64,000 nt of DNA from Crossaster papposus (Eukaryota > Echinodermata > Asteroidea > Velatida > Solasteridae). This document shows positions 9,140 to 21,082 of the stretch, piece after piece (positions within the stretch are counted from its first letter, which is position 1; each line of letters opens with the position of its first letter). Under the pieces are notes generated by a model. The model did no database searches, was not told the DNA's origin, and saw only the letters and a program-made list of their open reading frames with translations. The stretch spans positions 2,604,001 to 2,668,000 of the forward strand of contig JBAIAA010000025.1 in assembly GCA_037893245.1 (NCBI GenBank). The letters run 5' to 3'. The position numbers and the translations under genes were made by a program.

Positions 9140-9653
9140 CCAGTTAGCGCCGGGATTATTGTAACATCACCGAGCCGACGTGCTGGTTTATTTTTAATGA
9201 AATACGAGGCGGGTTCAGGCCGATAGTACCGGGAAACACACCCATGCATTTCCGGCGTTGCTTGCTGCTGACAGACATTTTCGGCCTTGCACGTGGCGTG
9301 TTTATGTGTCATCCTTTTTAGTCTGGGGAAAACTTTGCATTTATTTACGTCATCCGATGCGAACTGGTTAAAACACTGCTCTACTTGTTCATAATTTCTT
9401 TGTAATTGATTACACACCCGAAGCCAGCTTGACTGATTCTCTGACCTTACAAGTTTTCCCCAGATTCAAAACGGGTGACGCATAAACACCCTCACGAGCA
9501 AGGCCGGAAATGTCTGTTAGCAACGAGCAAGGCCAGAAATGCGTGGGTGTGCTTCCCGTTACCATCAGCTTGAACCCGCCTCGGATCGTGTTTTGTTAAA
9601 ATTAAACCAGCGCGTCGGCTCGGTGATGTTACAATAATCCCGGCGCGAACTGG
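9140..9653. mobile_element. Foldback MITE family A, complete
   Basis: Flanked by TTAA on both sides (9136-9139, 9654-9657). The ends begin CCAGTTMGCGCCGGGATTAT and are inverted; the inverted similarity extends through most of the 514 bp, so the element is a long imperfect hairpin. Other copies are at 35912, 39907 and 53691. Confidence 0.85.
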
Positions 9654-10402
9654 TTAAGTGTTGTCAGAAAACCAGACTACAAGAACAAGGTTGATTTTTT
9701 CTTCTTCAGCATGTACGAACCCAAAACGTCAAACAAGTTAGTGTAACAATATTGGCAATAACATTAACCCCAAAACCGTCAATTTCAAAATATTTCAGCA
9801 CAAGTTCAATCAGACGGAATATGGCTACAGCTTAAATACTTTGTCACATCTGCCCATCTGTCCAGTCATTGTAAAAATCGTGGCGAAAAACTGGTTAACC
9901 CTGCAAGCAGCCATGAGGCCGATTCGGAAGGCACATTTCTTTTTCTAACTTCCATATAAAGTTGTCGGCCTATTCCATTCAAATGGTTTTATTCCTCAAT
10001 GACACATTGTAGTTTGAGAAACCTGGGCCCCAGCGAAAAACCCATTCACTTGTGCACAAAATGGGCCCAATTCACTTGCGCACAAAATAGGCTCTTTGTG
10101 TTTCGCCGCCTAACTGTCTAGCCAGCCAGCCTCTCCAGGGGTGTCATAAGTCATCCTACTGCTGGCCTACAGTAGTGACAGGAAAAAAAACCCACAGATG
10201 TATACAACTGCACAAAACATAGGTAAACCAAGGTGCCTTCCAAATTTACCCCATGGAAGCTGCGCGAAAATATTTGGCTCGCACAGCTCGCAGGGTTGAA
10301 GGCTGTTTTTTCTTTTCTTCGTAGAACCCACTTCTGTAGGTGTATGTGTGACTGTCCGCCATAACCAAGTCGATTTCTAACTTCTTTTTTGGTTTTGGTT
10401 AG

Positions 10403-10561
10403 GATATTATTGCCCCCCTGGTCAGAAAACTTCTACTCCGGCTGACTACCTGTGCCCAGCTGGTCATTTCTGCAAGGAGAACTTACCCGACCCTGAACGG
10501 TGCAACAACGGCACGTACCAAGACGATAAAGGCAAGTCAGACTGCCTGCTGTGTGAAGAAG
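10403..10561 (+). CDS. GCC-gene exon 4 (intact)
   Basis: 159 bp, phase 1 on both sides, donor GTAAAA. Encodes YYCPPGQKTSTPADYLCPAG, HFCKENLPDPERC and NNGTYQDDKGKSDCLLCEE, in register with exon 3. Confidence 0.85.
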
Positions 10562-10721
10562 GTAAAAAAAGAGATTGGCTCCCAGAACTATTGGAGGGAA
10601 GGGGGTGTTACTCAGTACAATTGGCCACACGGGGACGTGCCACAAGCATGGGTCGCATTTTTAAATGTATGGTATATCAATAAACCCTTTTTCGCCCCTG
10701 TTTGGTGGTAAACTCGCACTC

Positions 10722-11022
10722 GGAAAGGGCATGATGTGGTTTTGCATTTAAAGTGGACACGGTCCTTAGCAGGATGTGATTTCAACAACAGATTTCAAAT
10801 ACCATATTCAAATGCTCGAAATTCACATCCTTCATTCAAATTCGCATCCTGGGTTAAGTCGTTAAGATTCAAATTCACATCCACTGGATTCTTATTTTGG
10901 AAGAGGATGTGAATTTGGAGCTTTTTGGATGTGATTTTGGAATTCTTTTTTCGAAATCACATTCTGCTAATGACCTGGGGTCGCTTTGAATGCAAAATCA
11001 CATCATGCCCTTTCCTAGTGTC
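10722..11022. mobile_element. Hairpin MITE with GGAAAGGGCATGATGTG ends
   Basis: The left end GGAAAGGGCATGATGTGGTT reappears inverted at the right end (ATGCCCTTTCC). Inner segments rich in GGATGTGATTT/AATTCACATCC keep pairing, so the whole 300 bp forms one imperfect stem. Confidence 0.75.
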
Positions 11023-11414
11023 ATAGATTGTAATTCTATCCTCAGTATTGACATGGTGTTTTATCACATATGGTATATGAATGGGTGGTAAATATTCTAG
11101 CTTGCTCGTTATAATAATAGTGCATGCTCACCATACCAGCTCGTAACGTTATGTATTTGATCTGTTTCCAACATTCAGGACATTCACGCACATGTGAGTT
11201 GAGTGTGCACAAAATAACCTTTCTATGGGCCTGTCGATTTGTACTGTCGATTTGTTTATCAATGGATGGTATTTGAATTTAGTTTTCCAGTATAGTCATG
11301 GGTACCTATTCTACGTTGGTATATGCATGGGTAGTGAAAACAAGTTCAAAGTGGTATAGCCATTGGTCTTACCTCAAAATCAACGTGACATGCATGTCTT
11401 TTTTACTCCGAAAG

Positions 11415-11643
11415 GTTACTTCTGCGACAACACTGGGTCTGCTGTGATTCACCTCAACACCTTTGCCTGTCCGACCGGCTACTACTGCCTGTCGGGCACC
11501 CAGCGAGCCAGCGAGTACCCTTGCCCCGTGGGGACTTTCAATAACCTGACCAATGCCGTCAACGAGAGCTGGTGCCAACCCTGCCTGGCTGGCTTCTACT
11601 GTCTGGCGGGGACCAGTGTATCTGAGTTGCCGTGCTATGCAGG
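11415..11643 (+). CDS. GCC-gene exon 5 (intact)
   Basis: Starts after CCGAAAG and encodes YFCDNTGSAVIHLNTFAC, CPTGYYCLSGTQRAS, CPVGTFNNLTNAVNESWC and CLAGFYCLAGTSVSELPC. The donor GTAGGT at 11644 leaves phase 2, matched by the single leading base of exon 6. Confidence 0.82.
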
Positions 11644-11734
11644 GTAGGTTCTCTGTCTGGATTTATATCCGAGACAAGTGGCCGGTCGCTTGTTGTGCAC
11701 ATGCGCAGTTGGAATACTGAACTGGTTTACATTT

Positions 11735-11945
11735 ATAAGTAATTCTGCAGGTCTGGGGTTTGAGTCTAGCCTGGCGTTATGGTATATGTGCTCTTGGGCG
11801 AGACACTTTGTCTCTCATTGCTTCTTCCCACCCAGAAGTACCTGTGAGGGTAGAGAGTGTTATTGTGTTTGATAAGATGGCAGTGACGAGCTGTACACTC
11901 TCCGGGGAGCTGAGATGGTATTTGTAATGCTTCAGTGGCCCAATG
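11735..11945 (+). mobile_element. SINE family A, 5'-truncated copy
   Basis: Matches the 8285 copy from the B-box region (GGTTTGAGTCTAGCC) through ACTTTGTCTCTCATTGCTTC and GTACCTGTGAGGGTAGAGA to GGCCCAATGATAAT. Confidence 0.75.
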
Positions 11946-12064
11946 ATAATATTCTAGGTGCCATAATATTTGTTAGGTTCAATGAACTACTCTATACTCC
12001 CATATGACCCGGGCCACAGCAATGAGCACTTTACACACTGCATCACTCGTGAGGTTTTCATAAT

Positions 12065-12245
12065 TAGGGAGTCAGGTTGGTGTAGTGGTGACTGTCCTTG
12101 CCCTTCCACCACTGTGGCCCGGGTTTGATTCCATGCCTGGTCTAGTTTCTACCTGATTCCGTGGGTTTTTCCCAGAATATTCTTCCGAGGCTTTTCTCCC
12201 ACCTCCAAAACTGTAATTATTTCTCACTGTCTTCTCTACAGGTTT
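12065..12245 (+). mobile_element. tRNA-derived SINE family B
   Basis: GTCAGGTTGGTGTAGTGGTG (A box) and GGGTTTGATTCC (B box), followed by TTTTTCCCAGAATATTC and a CTCCCACCTCC motif. A second copy starts at 12975. Confidence 0.75.
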
Positions 12246-12338
12246 CTTGCGAGTTTAATTCAGTCTTGCACTCTTGTGGATTCCTTGGTATCAGTACCAG
12301 AAATATTATAATAATAATAATAATATTTCTGACTTCAG

Positions 12339-12532
12339 ATACTACTGCAAAGGCGGTGACGGCATCCCCAACACCAACGAATGCCCTGAGGGTAGCTACT
12401 GCGTGGAAGGTAGCTACCAGCCTACTCCATGCCCTGCAGGGACCATATCGTCTGGAACAGGCAACAAGAACGTGACAGACTGCGCACCCTGCGACATCGG
12501 GCACTACTGCAACGTCAACAGCTCTCAAAATT
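12339..12532 (+). pseudogene. GCC-gene exon 6, donor uncertain
   Basis: Encodes YYCKGGDGIPNTNECPEG, SYCVEGSYQPTPCPAGT and DCAPCDIGHYCNVNSSQNC. The only nearby donor (GTACTA at 12533) would leave phase 1 and create TGA across the junction with exon 7. Either the donor is mutated or another one is used. Confidence 0.7.
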
Positions 12533-12974
12533 GTACTAGCCTAGCTTTTTTTGCTCATATGAACTGTCGGTGTAGATGTCTAGTGCATTTTTCATTTTTG
12601 TTTTGCTCGTGCCATTTGACAGTGCTCCCAATTTTGGGTCTGCGAATAGTTGCCCTTGCTGGGAAGTGTTTTAAGGCAACAACATAGTTCTTGATACAGA
12701 GATTTACATGCGCGAGGCACGCACTGCACAATGAGGAGTGATGTGTCACAGAACAAAATGTTAGTGGTGTAGTGTGAATTTGGGATTATGAAATACAAAC
12801 TCATGTATTGCACATGCTGTGTGAGTCCAAATTTCATATGACACCAGGAAAAATAAGTATTCAAATCAGTTGGTGTTTTATCATCGTTTTTAAATCACCC
12901 TTGTGACAGGCTGACGACCAATAGAAATGGCTAGGTATTTCTGAATGCATGTTTAATATAAAGTAAAGGGATTT

Positions 12975-13150
12975 GGGTAGTCAGGTTGGCGTAGCGGTTC
13001 TTTCCTCGCCTTCTTTCCACCGCTGTGACTCAGGTTCGAATCCCGGTGTTCAGTCCCTGCTTGATTTTGTGGATTTTCCTCCCACCTTCCTCTCATTGTC
13101 TTTTCCCTGCAGTTTTTGTTTTGCCATCGAGCCACAGTACCAAGGACACT
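12975..13150 (+). mobile_element. tRNA-derived SINE family B
   Basis: GTCAGGTTGGCGTAGCGGTT and a perfect B box GGTTCGAATCC (13034-13044), followed by GATTTTGTGGATTTTCCTCC. It is followed by a G run at 13228-13247. Confidence 0.78.
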
Positions 13151-13382
13151 TTTTGAGGAATCCATGGTTTCATTAATGCAAATAATTTGTACTGATGGGA
13201 CCAAAAATAGGACCTTTTAGTTATTTGGGGGGGGGGGGGGGGGGGGGTACGTACGCACCCGTCGCACCCCCCTGCGTACGGGCCTGTGGTGTCGTAATAT
13301 TTGTCTGGAAACAGACTAGTGGTCACTAGTTCACAGTTTGCACTGATATTTTAAAACGTTTACTTCTTCTTCTTTTCCCTAG

Positions 13383-13484
13383 GATCAACATGTCCAGAGA
13401 AAGGAATGATCACCACGCTGCCATGCCTGGCAGGCTACTACTGTCCAGAAGGAACGGATAATAACAGAATGCCTTGCCCTTCAG
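13383..13484 (+). CDS. GCC-gene exon 7 (intact)
   Basis: 102 bp, phase 1 on both sides, with a polypyrimidine-rich acceptor and a perfect donor GTAAGA. Encodes CPEKGMITTLPC, LAGYYCPEGTDNNRMPCPS. Confidence 0.82.
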
Positions 13485-16429
13485 GTAAGAAAGAATGCAA
13501 AACTAAAAAGCAGGTACATGTAACTTTAGGTCTTACACCTCAAGGTTATATGAGGTTCTACTGAGATTTACAGGGCACTCCATGGTTAAACCTCAAGTTA
13601 TTGCTTTAAAAAAACAACTATTTTGGCATGCTTCCCTGATGGGGATTAGGCTGGAATGGCAGTGGTGTTGGGCCAACATGGTGACTCTGACTGTTTCGGG
13701 ATATTAAAAAAAAATATATATTATAATTTCAATATAATTATATTGCATACTCGTACCTATTGTTATATTACTGTGCTTTATGCTCACGTTTTGCATGTGA
13801 TGTTTGTTTTAGATAGTCAGAGTGCCACATGTTCTGGTTGGGCGCCTTTGCTCTGCTCTGGTAGGGGGCAGTGGTTCTGACATGTGTTTTGCCTTTGAGT
13901 TTAGTATAGCAACGCAGGTTTGGTCGGGGTGTTAGATCGTTTTAACCTTTGAGGTGAGTACACTTTTAATGATGCATTTATGTGCTTTTTGCGCGGCATT
14001 ATTTTTGTGAGCCTGCTTTCGGATTAGACGACATTTTGAGTGTTCCTAATTGTTTTAGGTAACTAAAAAAGAACCACACATTTTGAAGATAGGTAACTAA
14101 ATCACATATCTTGTCGCCAAGCAGGCTCAACTCTGTTGATGAAAACTTGATAAGTCTCTCTAAACAATAAGACGATACTAGTATTTTTAGCCCTTTTGTT
14201 GCAAGCAATCGTCGTTGAAAAAAGAAAAAAAAACAAAAAACAAAAAAACTAAAAAAAACTAAAAAAAACATCCGGATTGAAATTGAAGCTTTTGGTATTA
14301 TTAGAGTCCAAGAGCACTGCCGGTTATGTCAGCATGTCTTCACTGGCTATAAGTGCCTCCTTCGACGGTGGCAGATCCGTTTCAATCATAAATGTAAAAT
14401 TTAACCCGTGTGTAAAATATGTTTGTGTATAATAATGCGATGCAACCTTTTTCAAATTTTGGGGAGGAAGCCAATTTAAGCGCTATTTAGGCAGAAACTT
14501 ATTCAAGCCTTGCTTATAGGGGTTTAACCTGGGAGAAACAACCAAGGGGCATGTTTGTTTCAGGTCAATCCGCACAATATTATTGTGACCTAAGACACGG
14601 AAAAGCCGGCATGCGTAATCGCCATGGTCCGTCCCAGGACAGTGCCAAGATCCCGTATTTTGCATAGTAAAAGCGATCAGGCCCGCTCTGGGCAAACCTT
14701 ATACGTTCTAATTACAAGGTAGTTCTCCATTTAAGTCAAGTACATGTATACGGAATCCGCAAAAATTGTACAATTTAAAAGGGTTCTTGATCATCTCGGG
14801 GTACCCGGATCAGTATATGATATGAACCGTGTACTGCTTGTGAGCAGCCTATAGCAATATTCGTCTTAGTACAGGATTTGTTAGCCTTATTATGGATCTT
14901 CGATAAAAGATAACAATTATTGTGGGCAATTAACTTCTTTGAGGACCAGGGCTGATTTGATTATTTGATCGATTGAGAGTTTGGCCGCTGCTGTTTGGTC
15001 ACTGCTGTTATATATATTACAACCCCGATAAGTTATGGCTGTCATTGCCTTGTTTTTCATTTACAATCTCGTTTCGGTCGGAGATGAAATACTGCTATCT
15101 CACTATACGAGAGCGGTTTTCAAATTCAACTTCTGAGGTCGAAGGCCATCTGTGGTCAAGTTTTAAATTGGGCCGGAGTTTAAAACCCTTTTTCATTTGA
15201 AATCTAATGTGGCTTGTATGTGTTGTAGCCTTGGTGATTGTGTCAAAGGTGAGGTGTTGAGGTCAAAGTAATTGTAACAATGTTCTTATTTGGGTTTTAT
15301 CACAGTCACCTGACTAATACTGTATAATGACAAAGACGGTTATGAAAGGAATACCAGGAAAAATAAAAAGAGACAAAGCTGAAGACGGAGGGGCAATCTA
15401 AGTTCACAAAATGGCATGGCATTACAACAGACGGCTCGGGCTATAGCGAGATGAACATTTAGTGAATAGGCTTTTCTCCCGCTGTAGTTCGGAATAACAA
15501 ATAATTGGAGTTTGCATGTAAGGATGGTTTTAATAGTTCCAAGTACGGTTTTTCTGACTTAATTGAAAAGCGATTCAGGTGCGTGGTCGGAGAACCCTTG
15601 GTAAGTGCTACATATTTCCGGTCGGGCCTCCGGATTCCAAGCAAATAGTCTGAGTATGTGAACAAGTCCAACATTACCCTCACCAGCACAGGTTTAAACA
15701 ACTGTAATTGTTTTGCACCCTTAAGATCCTTCCCCAGGAAAAGGTTTTTAACCTCGCCATATGTTAAGCGCGGAGGGTTTTGTTCTGTACCATCTGAAAT
15801 TCTCATTTTCGGTTTGGGGGCTGTAGTGAGTTACGGCTCGTAGATGTTGGTAGCGTTATTGGTTTTCAAAATATCAGTTGGTCGATCGTGCCCTATTAGC
15901 TCGGCGTATCAGATTTAATCATGATTGTCCATAGTGAAGAGCTATAATGCATTCTTGTTGGCAGCATTCGTGTTTTAGGATGGGCCTAAACAAAGGGGGG
16001 CCTTGACATTCAAACAAAACGGGGAGTGGACCCTCAAATGAGCCGTAGCGCCTTGAGCGGCGTGTGTACTACTTAGGCGAATGGCAGCCTCGCGGCGCGT
16101 TTATTAGTGCTGGCTGGTTTATGAGTGCAGTCTTTTGAACGCATTTACGCGTGGAAATGACGCGCATTGTTGTTTAGCATCAGGTTTATCAGTCGCTGAC
16201 CCTTTTTGGTGGCGCGGATAATACAAGAAGGTGTGACCGACTTCTGTCTGTGCAGTTGTACTAAAAATGCACAATTTTACGCTAGACTAGCGTGGGTATA
16301 CTTCTACTTCTACGTTGATAATGGACAGTGCGTCCAACTGGATATCTCGTCAATTTGCTTGTCGAGCACGGTGTGGACCAGTGTAGATAATACTCATTTA
16401 CATAGTGTGGGTGTATGGTGCATATATTT
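13485..16429. other. Intron sequence without recognisable genes
   Basis: AT-rich single-copy-looking sequence with an A/T homopolymer patch at 14219-14270. The longest frame (15459-15806, minus strand, 115 codons) has no family signature I recognise and lacks splice borders. I see nothing else. Confidence 0.5.
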
Positions 16430-16862
16430 ACAGTGAAATCTGGACTTTGTTCAGAAAGCCACAGTGAGCAATCCAGTCCTGAATGCTCAAGACCGGGTGA
16501 TGCATGTACTGTGACTGGGATGAAATTCCAAAGTGGAATTGTGCTGGGCATTAATGAATACCTGAATGCATCTATCCGGGTTTGATGGGGTAAGCAACTG
16601 TATGCCGAGGATCTTCTAGAAGTTGTGTGGCTAGGGATTGGAAAATGTGTTTGTAGAACTAGACTGTGCACTGCAGTATGCCAGACGGGGTCGAACTAGT
16701 GACTGATGGGCAGTGGTCTTTACTAACTGTGGTGTATACTGCAGATTGCGACGCAGAAGACCTAGTATTCTGTTGGCCTTGGATGTTATGACGTCGATGT
16801 GTTGATTCCATTTCATATTCTTGGTCATTGTTACCCCGAGATAAGGTGTTGACTCGGTCTGG
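16430..16862 (-). mobile_element. LINE 3' fragment (reverse transcriptase C-terminus), decayed
   Basis: Minus-strand frames give YLGVTMTKNMKWNQHIDVI, ANRILGLLRRNLQYTP and VRPRLAYCSA, the conserved region after the RT catalytic core of CR1/Jockey/L2-type LINEs. A stop follows at NTFSNP; the remaining homologous stretch (RCIQVFINAQHNSTLEFH) lies in another frame. Confidence 0.75.
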
Positions 16863-16952
16863 TTAAGATCAGAGGGCGGGCCTGTGCCTAAGAAAGAACA
16901 GTGGATGGGTCTTGTGGGTTCAAATTGTAATCTAACATGATTAAGATAGTAG

Positions 16953-17305
16953 GGTGCCGTGGCCTAGTCGATAAGAACACCAAACCCAAGCTCTGGTGTT
17001 TCTGTTCAGCAGAGTGTGGGTTCGAGTCCCAATCGTGACACTTGTGTCCCATGAACAAGACACTTAACTATAATTGCTTCTCTTCACCCAGGGGTACAAT
17101 GTGTACCTGTGAGGGCAGAGATGGTTATTGTGATTGATTTAGCCTAGTAGCGCATATATTGCAGCACAGGCTGTATACTCCCCAGGGAGTTGAGAGGGTT
17201 TAAGGATTGGAAATTGCCCAGTGATCAGGGGTAATAATGTTGGACGCGCTTTGAGTCGCCCTTCGGGTGTGAAAAGCGCTATATAAATCCTAGATATTAG
17301 TATTA
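16953..17305 (+). mobile_element. SINE family A inside the 87-bp array
   Basis: A-box-like GTGGCCTAGTCG, a perfect B box GGTTCGAGTCC, body GTACCTGTGAGGGCAGAGAT and tail AAAGCGCTATATAAATCC. Array units resume directly after it. Confidence 0.85.
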
Positions 17306-18222
17306 TCATTATAATAAGTTAAGCAGCGGACGGGCCCTGCGTTTTGGATTTTAATCTAGTGTAGTTAAGTTCAGTGGACGAGAGATAGTTATAAGTTGCG
17401 CAGCAGACGCGCCTTGCTTGTGTGTTGAATTTGAATCTAACATTGTTAAGATCAGACGATAAGAGAGAATATGAGTTAGGCAGTGGACAGGCGCTGTGTG
17501 TTGAACTTAAATCTAACAATGTTAAGATAATAGGATAAGAGAGAATATAAATTTCGCAGTGCACAGGTTCTGCGTGTTGAATTTAGATCTAACATTGTTA
17601 AGATCAAAGGATAAGAGAAAATAGAAGTTAAGCAGTGGACGGGTCCGTGTGTTAAATTTAATCCAGCAATGTTAAGATCAAAGGATATAAGAGAGAATTT
17701 AAGTTACGCACCGGATGGGCCCTATGTGTTAAATTTAAATCTAACAATGTTTAGATCATAGGATAAGGTAGTGAAAGTTCCGCAGTGCACGGGCCCGGTG
17801 TGTTGAATTTAAATCTACAATGTTAAGATCATAAGATAAGAGAGAATATAAATTCCGCAGTGGACAGGCCCTGCGTGTTGAATTTAAATATAGCTTTGTT
17901 AAGATCAGAGGTTAAGAGAGAATAACAGTTACGCAGAGGTCGGGCCCTGGGTGATGAATGTTTATCTTACATAGATAGGCCTATCATCGGAGGATAAGAG
18001 AAAATAGAAGTTACGCAGTGGACAGGCCTTGTGTGTTGAATTTTTAATCTAACATGTTTATTTTTAGATCAGAGGTGGGGCCTCCGCGTGAGAGACAATA
18101 ACAATTCCGCGTGGAAGGGCCCTGCGTGTTGTATTTGAATGTAACTGAATAAGGTCAGAGGTTGGGCCTCTGCGTTTGAGACAATTAGAAGTTCCGCAGT
18201 GGATTAGGCCTTGTGTGTGTAG

Positions 18223-18577
18223 GGTAGTATACACCATGGTTAATTGCTTAAATTATCATGAATGGGCGAATTTAGACGGTTGTATTTTATAGTAAATATA
18301 ATTTAACTGGCCTGTTTGAAGTTTTACAGTCATAAATGCCGAGAAAAGCACGGAATACAGCGTTTGTTTTCAACCGGCGTCGGGCCGTTATTCTTATGTT
18401 ATTTGTGTTGTTTCGCGATCGCGATCCGGCGGTCGCATATTTTTCTTTATATAATTTTATTTTTCAGAATAATTTCGGGATATCTAGCGCAATCATTTTG
18501 CTGGATGCATAGAATCTTTATTTACTTTCAGATGAGTAAGATATTTCTTAATATTTCGGAGTAAATGGTGTATCCTA
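18223..18577. mobile_element. MITE family B, complete copy
   Basis: Terminal inverted repeats GGGTAGTATACACCAT and ATGGTGTATCCTACCC (one mismatch) enclose about 355 bp that contain CCGGCGTCGGGCCGTT and GGGATATCTAGCGC. It has no coding capacity. Partial copies at 6682 and 63328 define the family. Confidence 0.85.
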
Positions 18578-19594
18578 CCCCTAAGTTTCCATGTAGCTGG
18601 TTAAAATCAGAGGACGGGCCTCTGCATGAGAGACAAAAGTAGTTGCCGCAGTGGATAGGCCCTGCGCGTTAGATTCGAATGTATCTGATTAAGATCAGAC
18701 TGGTGGGCCTTTGCATGACATGCAAAAGAAGTTGGGCAGTACATAGGTCCTGCGTGTTAGATTCGAATGTATCTGATTAAGATCAGAGGGTGGGCCTTTG
18801 CATGACAGGCCAAAGAAGTTCCGCAGTGGATAGGCTCTGCGTGTTAAATTCGAATGTATCTGATTAAGATCAGAGGTCAGGTCTCTGCATGAGAGACAAA
18901 AGAAGTTCCGCAGTGGATAGGCCCTGCGTGTTAAATTCGAATGTACCTGATTAAGATCAGAGGGTGGGCCTTTGCATGAAAGACAACAGAAGTTCTGCTG
19001 TAGATAGGCCCTGTGTTTTAAATTTGAATGTAACTGATTAAAATCAGAGAACGGGCCCTTGCATGAGAGACAAAAGAGGTTTCGCAGTGGATAGGCCCTG
19101 TGTGTTAAATTTTAAATTTAACTGATTAAGATCAGAGGACGGGCCTCTGCATGAGAGACAAAAGAAGTTTTGCAGTGGATAGGCCCTGCGTGTTAAATTT
19201 TGAATTTAACTGATTAAGATCAGAGGACGGGCCTCTGCATGGGAGACACAAGAAGTGTCGCAGTAGATAGGCCCTGCGTTTTAAATTTGAATGTGACTGA
19301 TTAAGATCAGAGGATGGGCCCTTGCATGAGAGACAAAAGAAGTTTCGCAGTGGATAGGCCTGGCGTGTTAAATTTTGAATTTAACTGATTAAGATCAGAG
19401 GACGGGCCTCTGCATTTGAGGCAAATGGAAGTTCCGCAGTGGATAGGCCCTGCGTGTTACAATTGAATGTAACTGATTAAGTTCAGAGGGCAGACCTCTG
19501 CTTGAGTGACAATAGAAGTTCTGCAGTGGTCGGGCCACGCGTGTTAGATATGTAACTAACCGATTAAGATTATAGAGGACGAGCCTCTGCGAAA

Positions 19595-21080
19595 AGAAGG
19601 GAAGAAAGAAAAAGCTATGGATTAAAGGATATTTCCTGAAATGTTTAAATGGTATTTGTTTGTACCAGCAGATCATCCTTAATAACATAAACAAGTTTCG
19701 GCCAATCCTTGTCTATTTGTTATTGTTGTGGTCATCTTTATTCCACTTCTTATAAGTCTTATAATTGGGATCGGAACTTTTGCCTAAAGACCTCAAAAGA
19801 ATTATAAGAAAAAGAGATAGCGGCACGTAAAGTAGTTGCCATATAGCCAGTTTGGCCTAATTTATACACGATTTTTAACGGTGCTCTTTATTTTTGCTTT
19901 CTGTTTCCTAAATGACGTTTAATGATTGATCGAAGTCACATTTTTTCTTCACAGATCCTAAGAACCGTTTCCATGGTGAAAAGCGATGTTGTTGTTTCCA
20001 CGGTCGCCGCTAAACTTGGCGAAAATTGCGTGTCGACGGGTCAGCAACTGTCTATCGGTGCAGCCGTTCTGCAAAACTGCCCGTTTCCAACGTATAGATG
20101 AATCCATTCAAACATACATGGGCATTGTGGGCCAGTAGCCCTGTATCCCTATAGTAATTTAACGTCACATGGTCTTGCTGCATGAGAATGAAACAACCTT
20201 TTCTTCGTATTGTTAACTGTTGTGTTTGAAAAAGTGCCTGAGTCAAGACAGTGGTAATGGCAATAATTACAATAAAATAGATATTAACTATACGCAGTTG
20301 CGGTAGGCATTGACCCTCAGAGGGAAATTTGAGGAAACGAGACGCTTTATGTATGCAATTCGGCGTCGAGAAAAGTCCCACACGCAGCATTTCTCTTTGT
20401 TGTTGTTCTGCGCATATTTGCGGACTTGTGAAGCTCATCTGCAATATTAGTTTATCAATTAGATAAACATCGTTAAAGGTATGGGGCGGTCTTGCAGGTT
20501 CATTCAGGATGCATTTCCCAGTTCCGCGCTATTTTTCTTCCCGTGCTCTTTTTCTTCCCGTGCTCGTTTGGCGTCTGCAAGCCTATCGGGATGTTCCCGA
20601 AAGCGAGGGCGGAGTTCTAAACGAGGGGTGACGACACGAGACCCCATAATAATATACCCGTCATTGACGCTCCTTGGCACCGTTGAGCATGGCAAATGTA
20701 CATGTACAAGATATCTTGAAGGTCGCAATTGCGCCGGATGGTTCGATCTGTCGCTCTTTAGGTAGTATTCCGCGCCCTTATAACTCTCGGCTTTTGATGC
20801 CTCGGTATGTAGGGCTATCCGCCCTCTGGCCACATGCAGTGTCAAACTGCAACGCGCTACTCGCAAATGTCGGATATTCTAGCTCGGGGCTGGTCCTTCA
20901 GAACCTGCCTCCGCCGATAGTCTGAATGGCTACGCCGCCCCCGTAGACAAGGGGCGACTTTCAAATACAAGTTGGTTTTCATTGCACGCATTTCTACCGC
21001 GTCTGTCGAATAATACGTCAGCGTTTACGGCAAAACGCCATCAGATAGGCGGGGAGTTCTCCGCTTTACCGGATGGATGG
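19595..21080. other. Intron sequence without recognisable genes
   Basis: No exon with splice borders or family motif was found. GC content rises from about 20480 toward the 14-bp minisatellite. Several overlapping frames near 20500-20900 are open on both strands but share no recognisable motif and look like chance. Confidence 0.45.
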
Positions 21081-21082
21081 CG

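Larger units (their letters stand above)
16862..19590. repeat. Degenerate minisatellite, period about 80-88 bp, over 20 copies
   Basis: Units carry GATTAAGATCAGAGG, GGGCCTCTGCATGAGAGACA and GCAGTGGATAGGCCCTGCGT. In the right half the spacing of TGGATAGGCC is 87, 87 and 88 bp. The left half is more diverged and slightly shorter per unit. The array is split by a SINE (16953-17305) and by MITE family B (18223-18577). Confidence 0.9.

Noticed and set aside
15459-15806. 115-codon minus-strand ORF as a gene
   Set aside because: No recognisable domain, no splice signals, no neighbouring exons; length compatible with chance.
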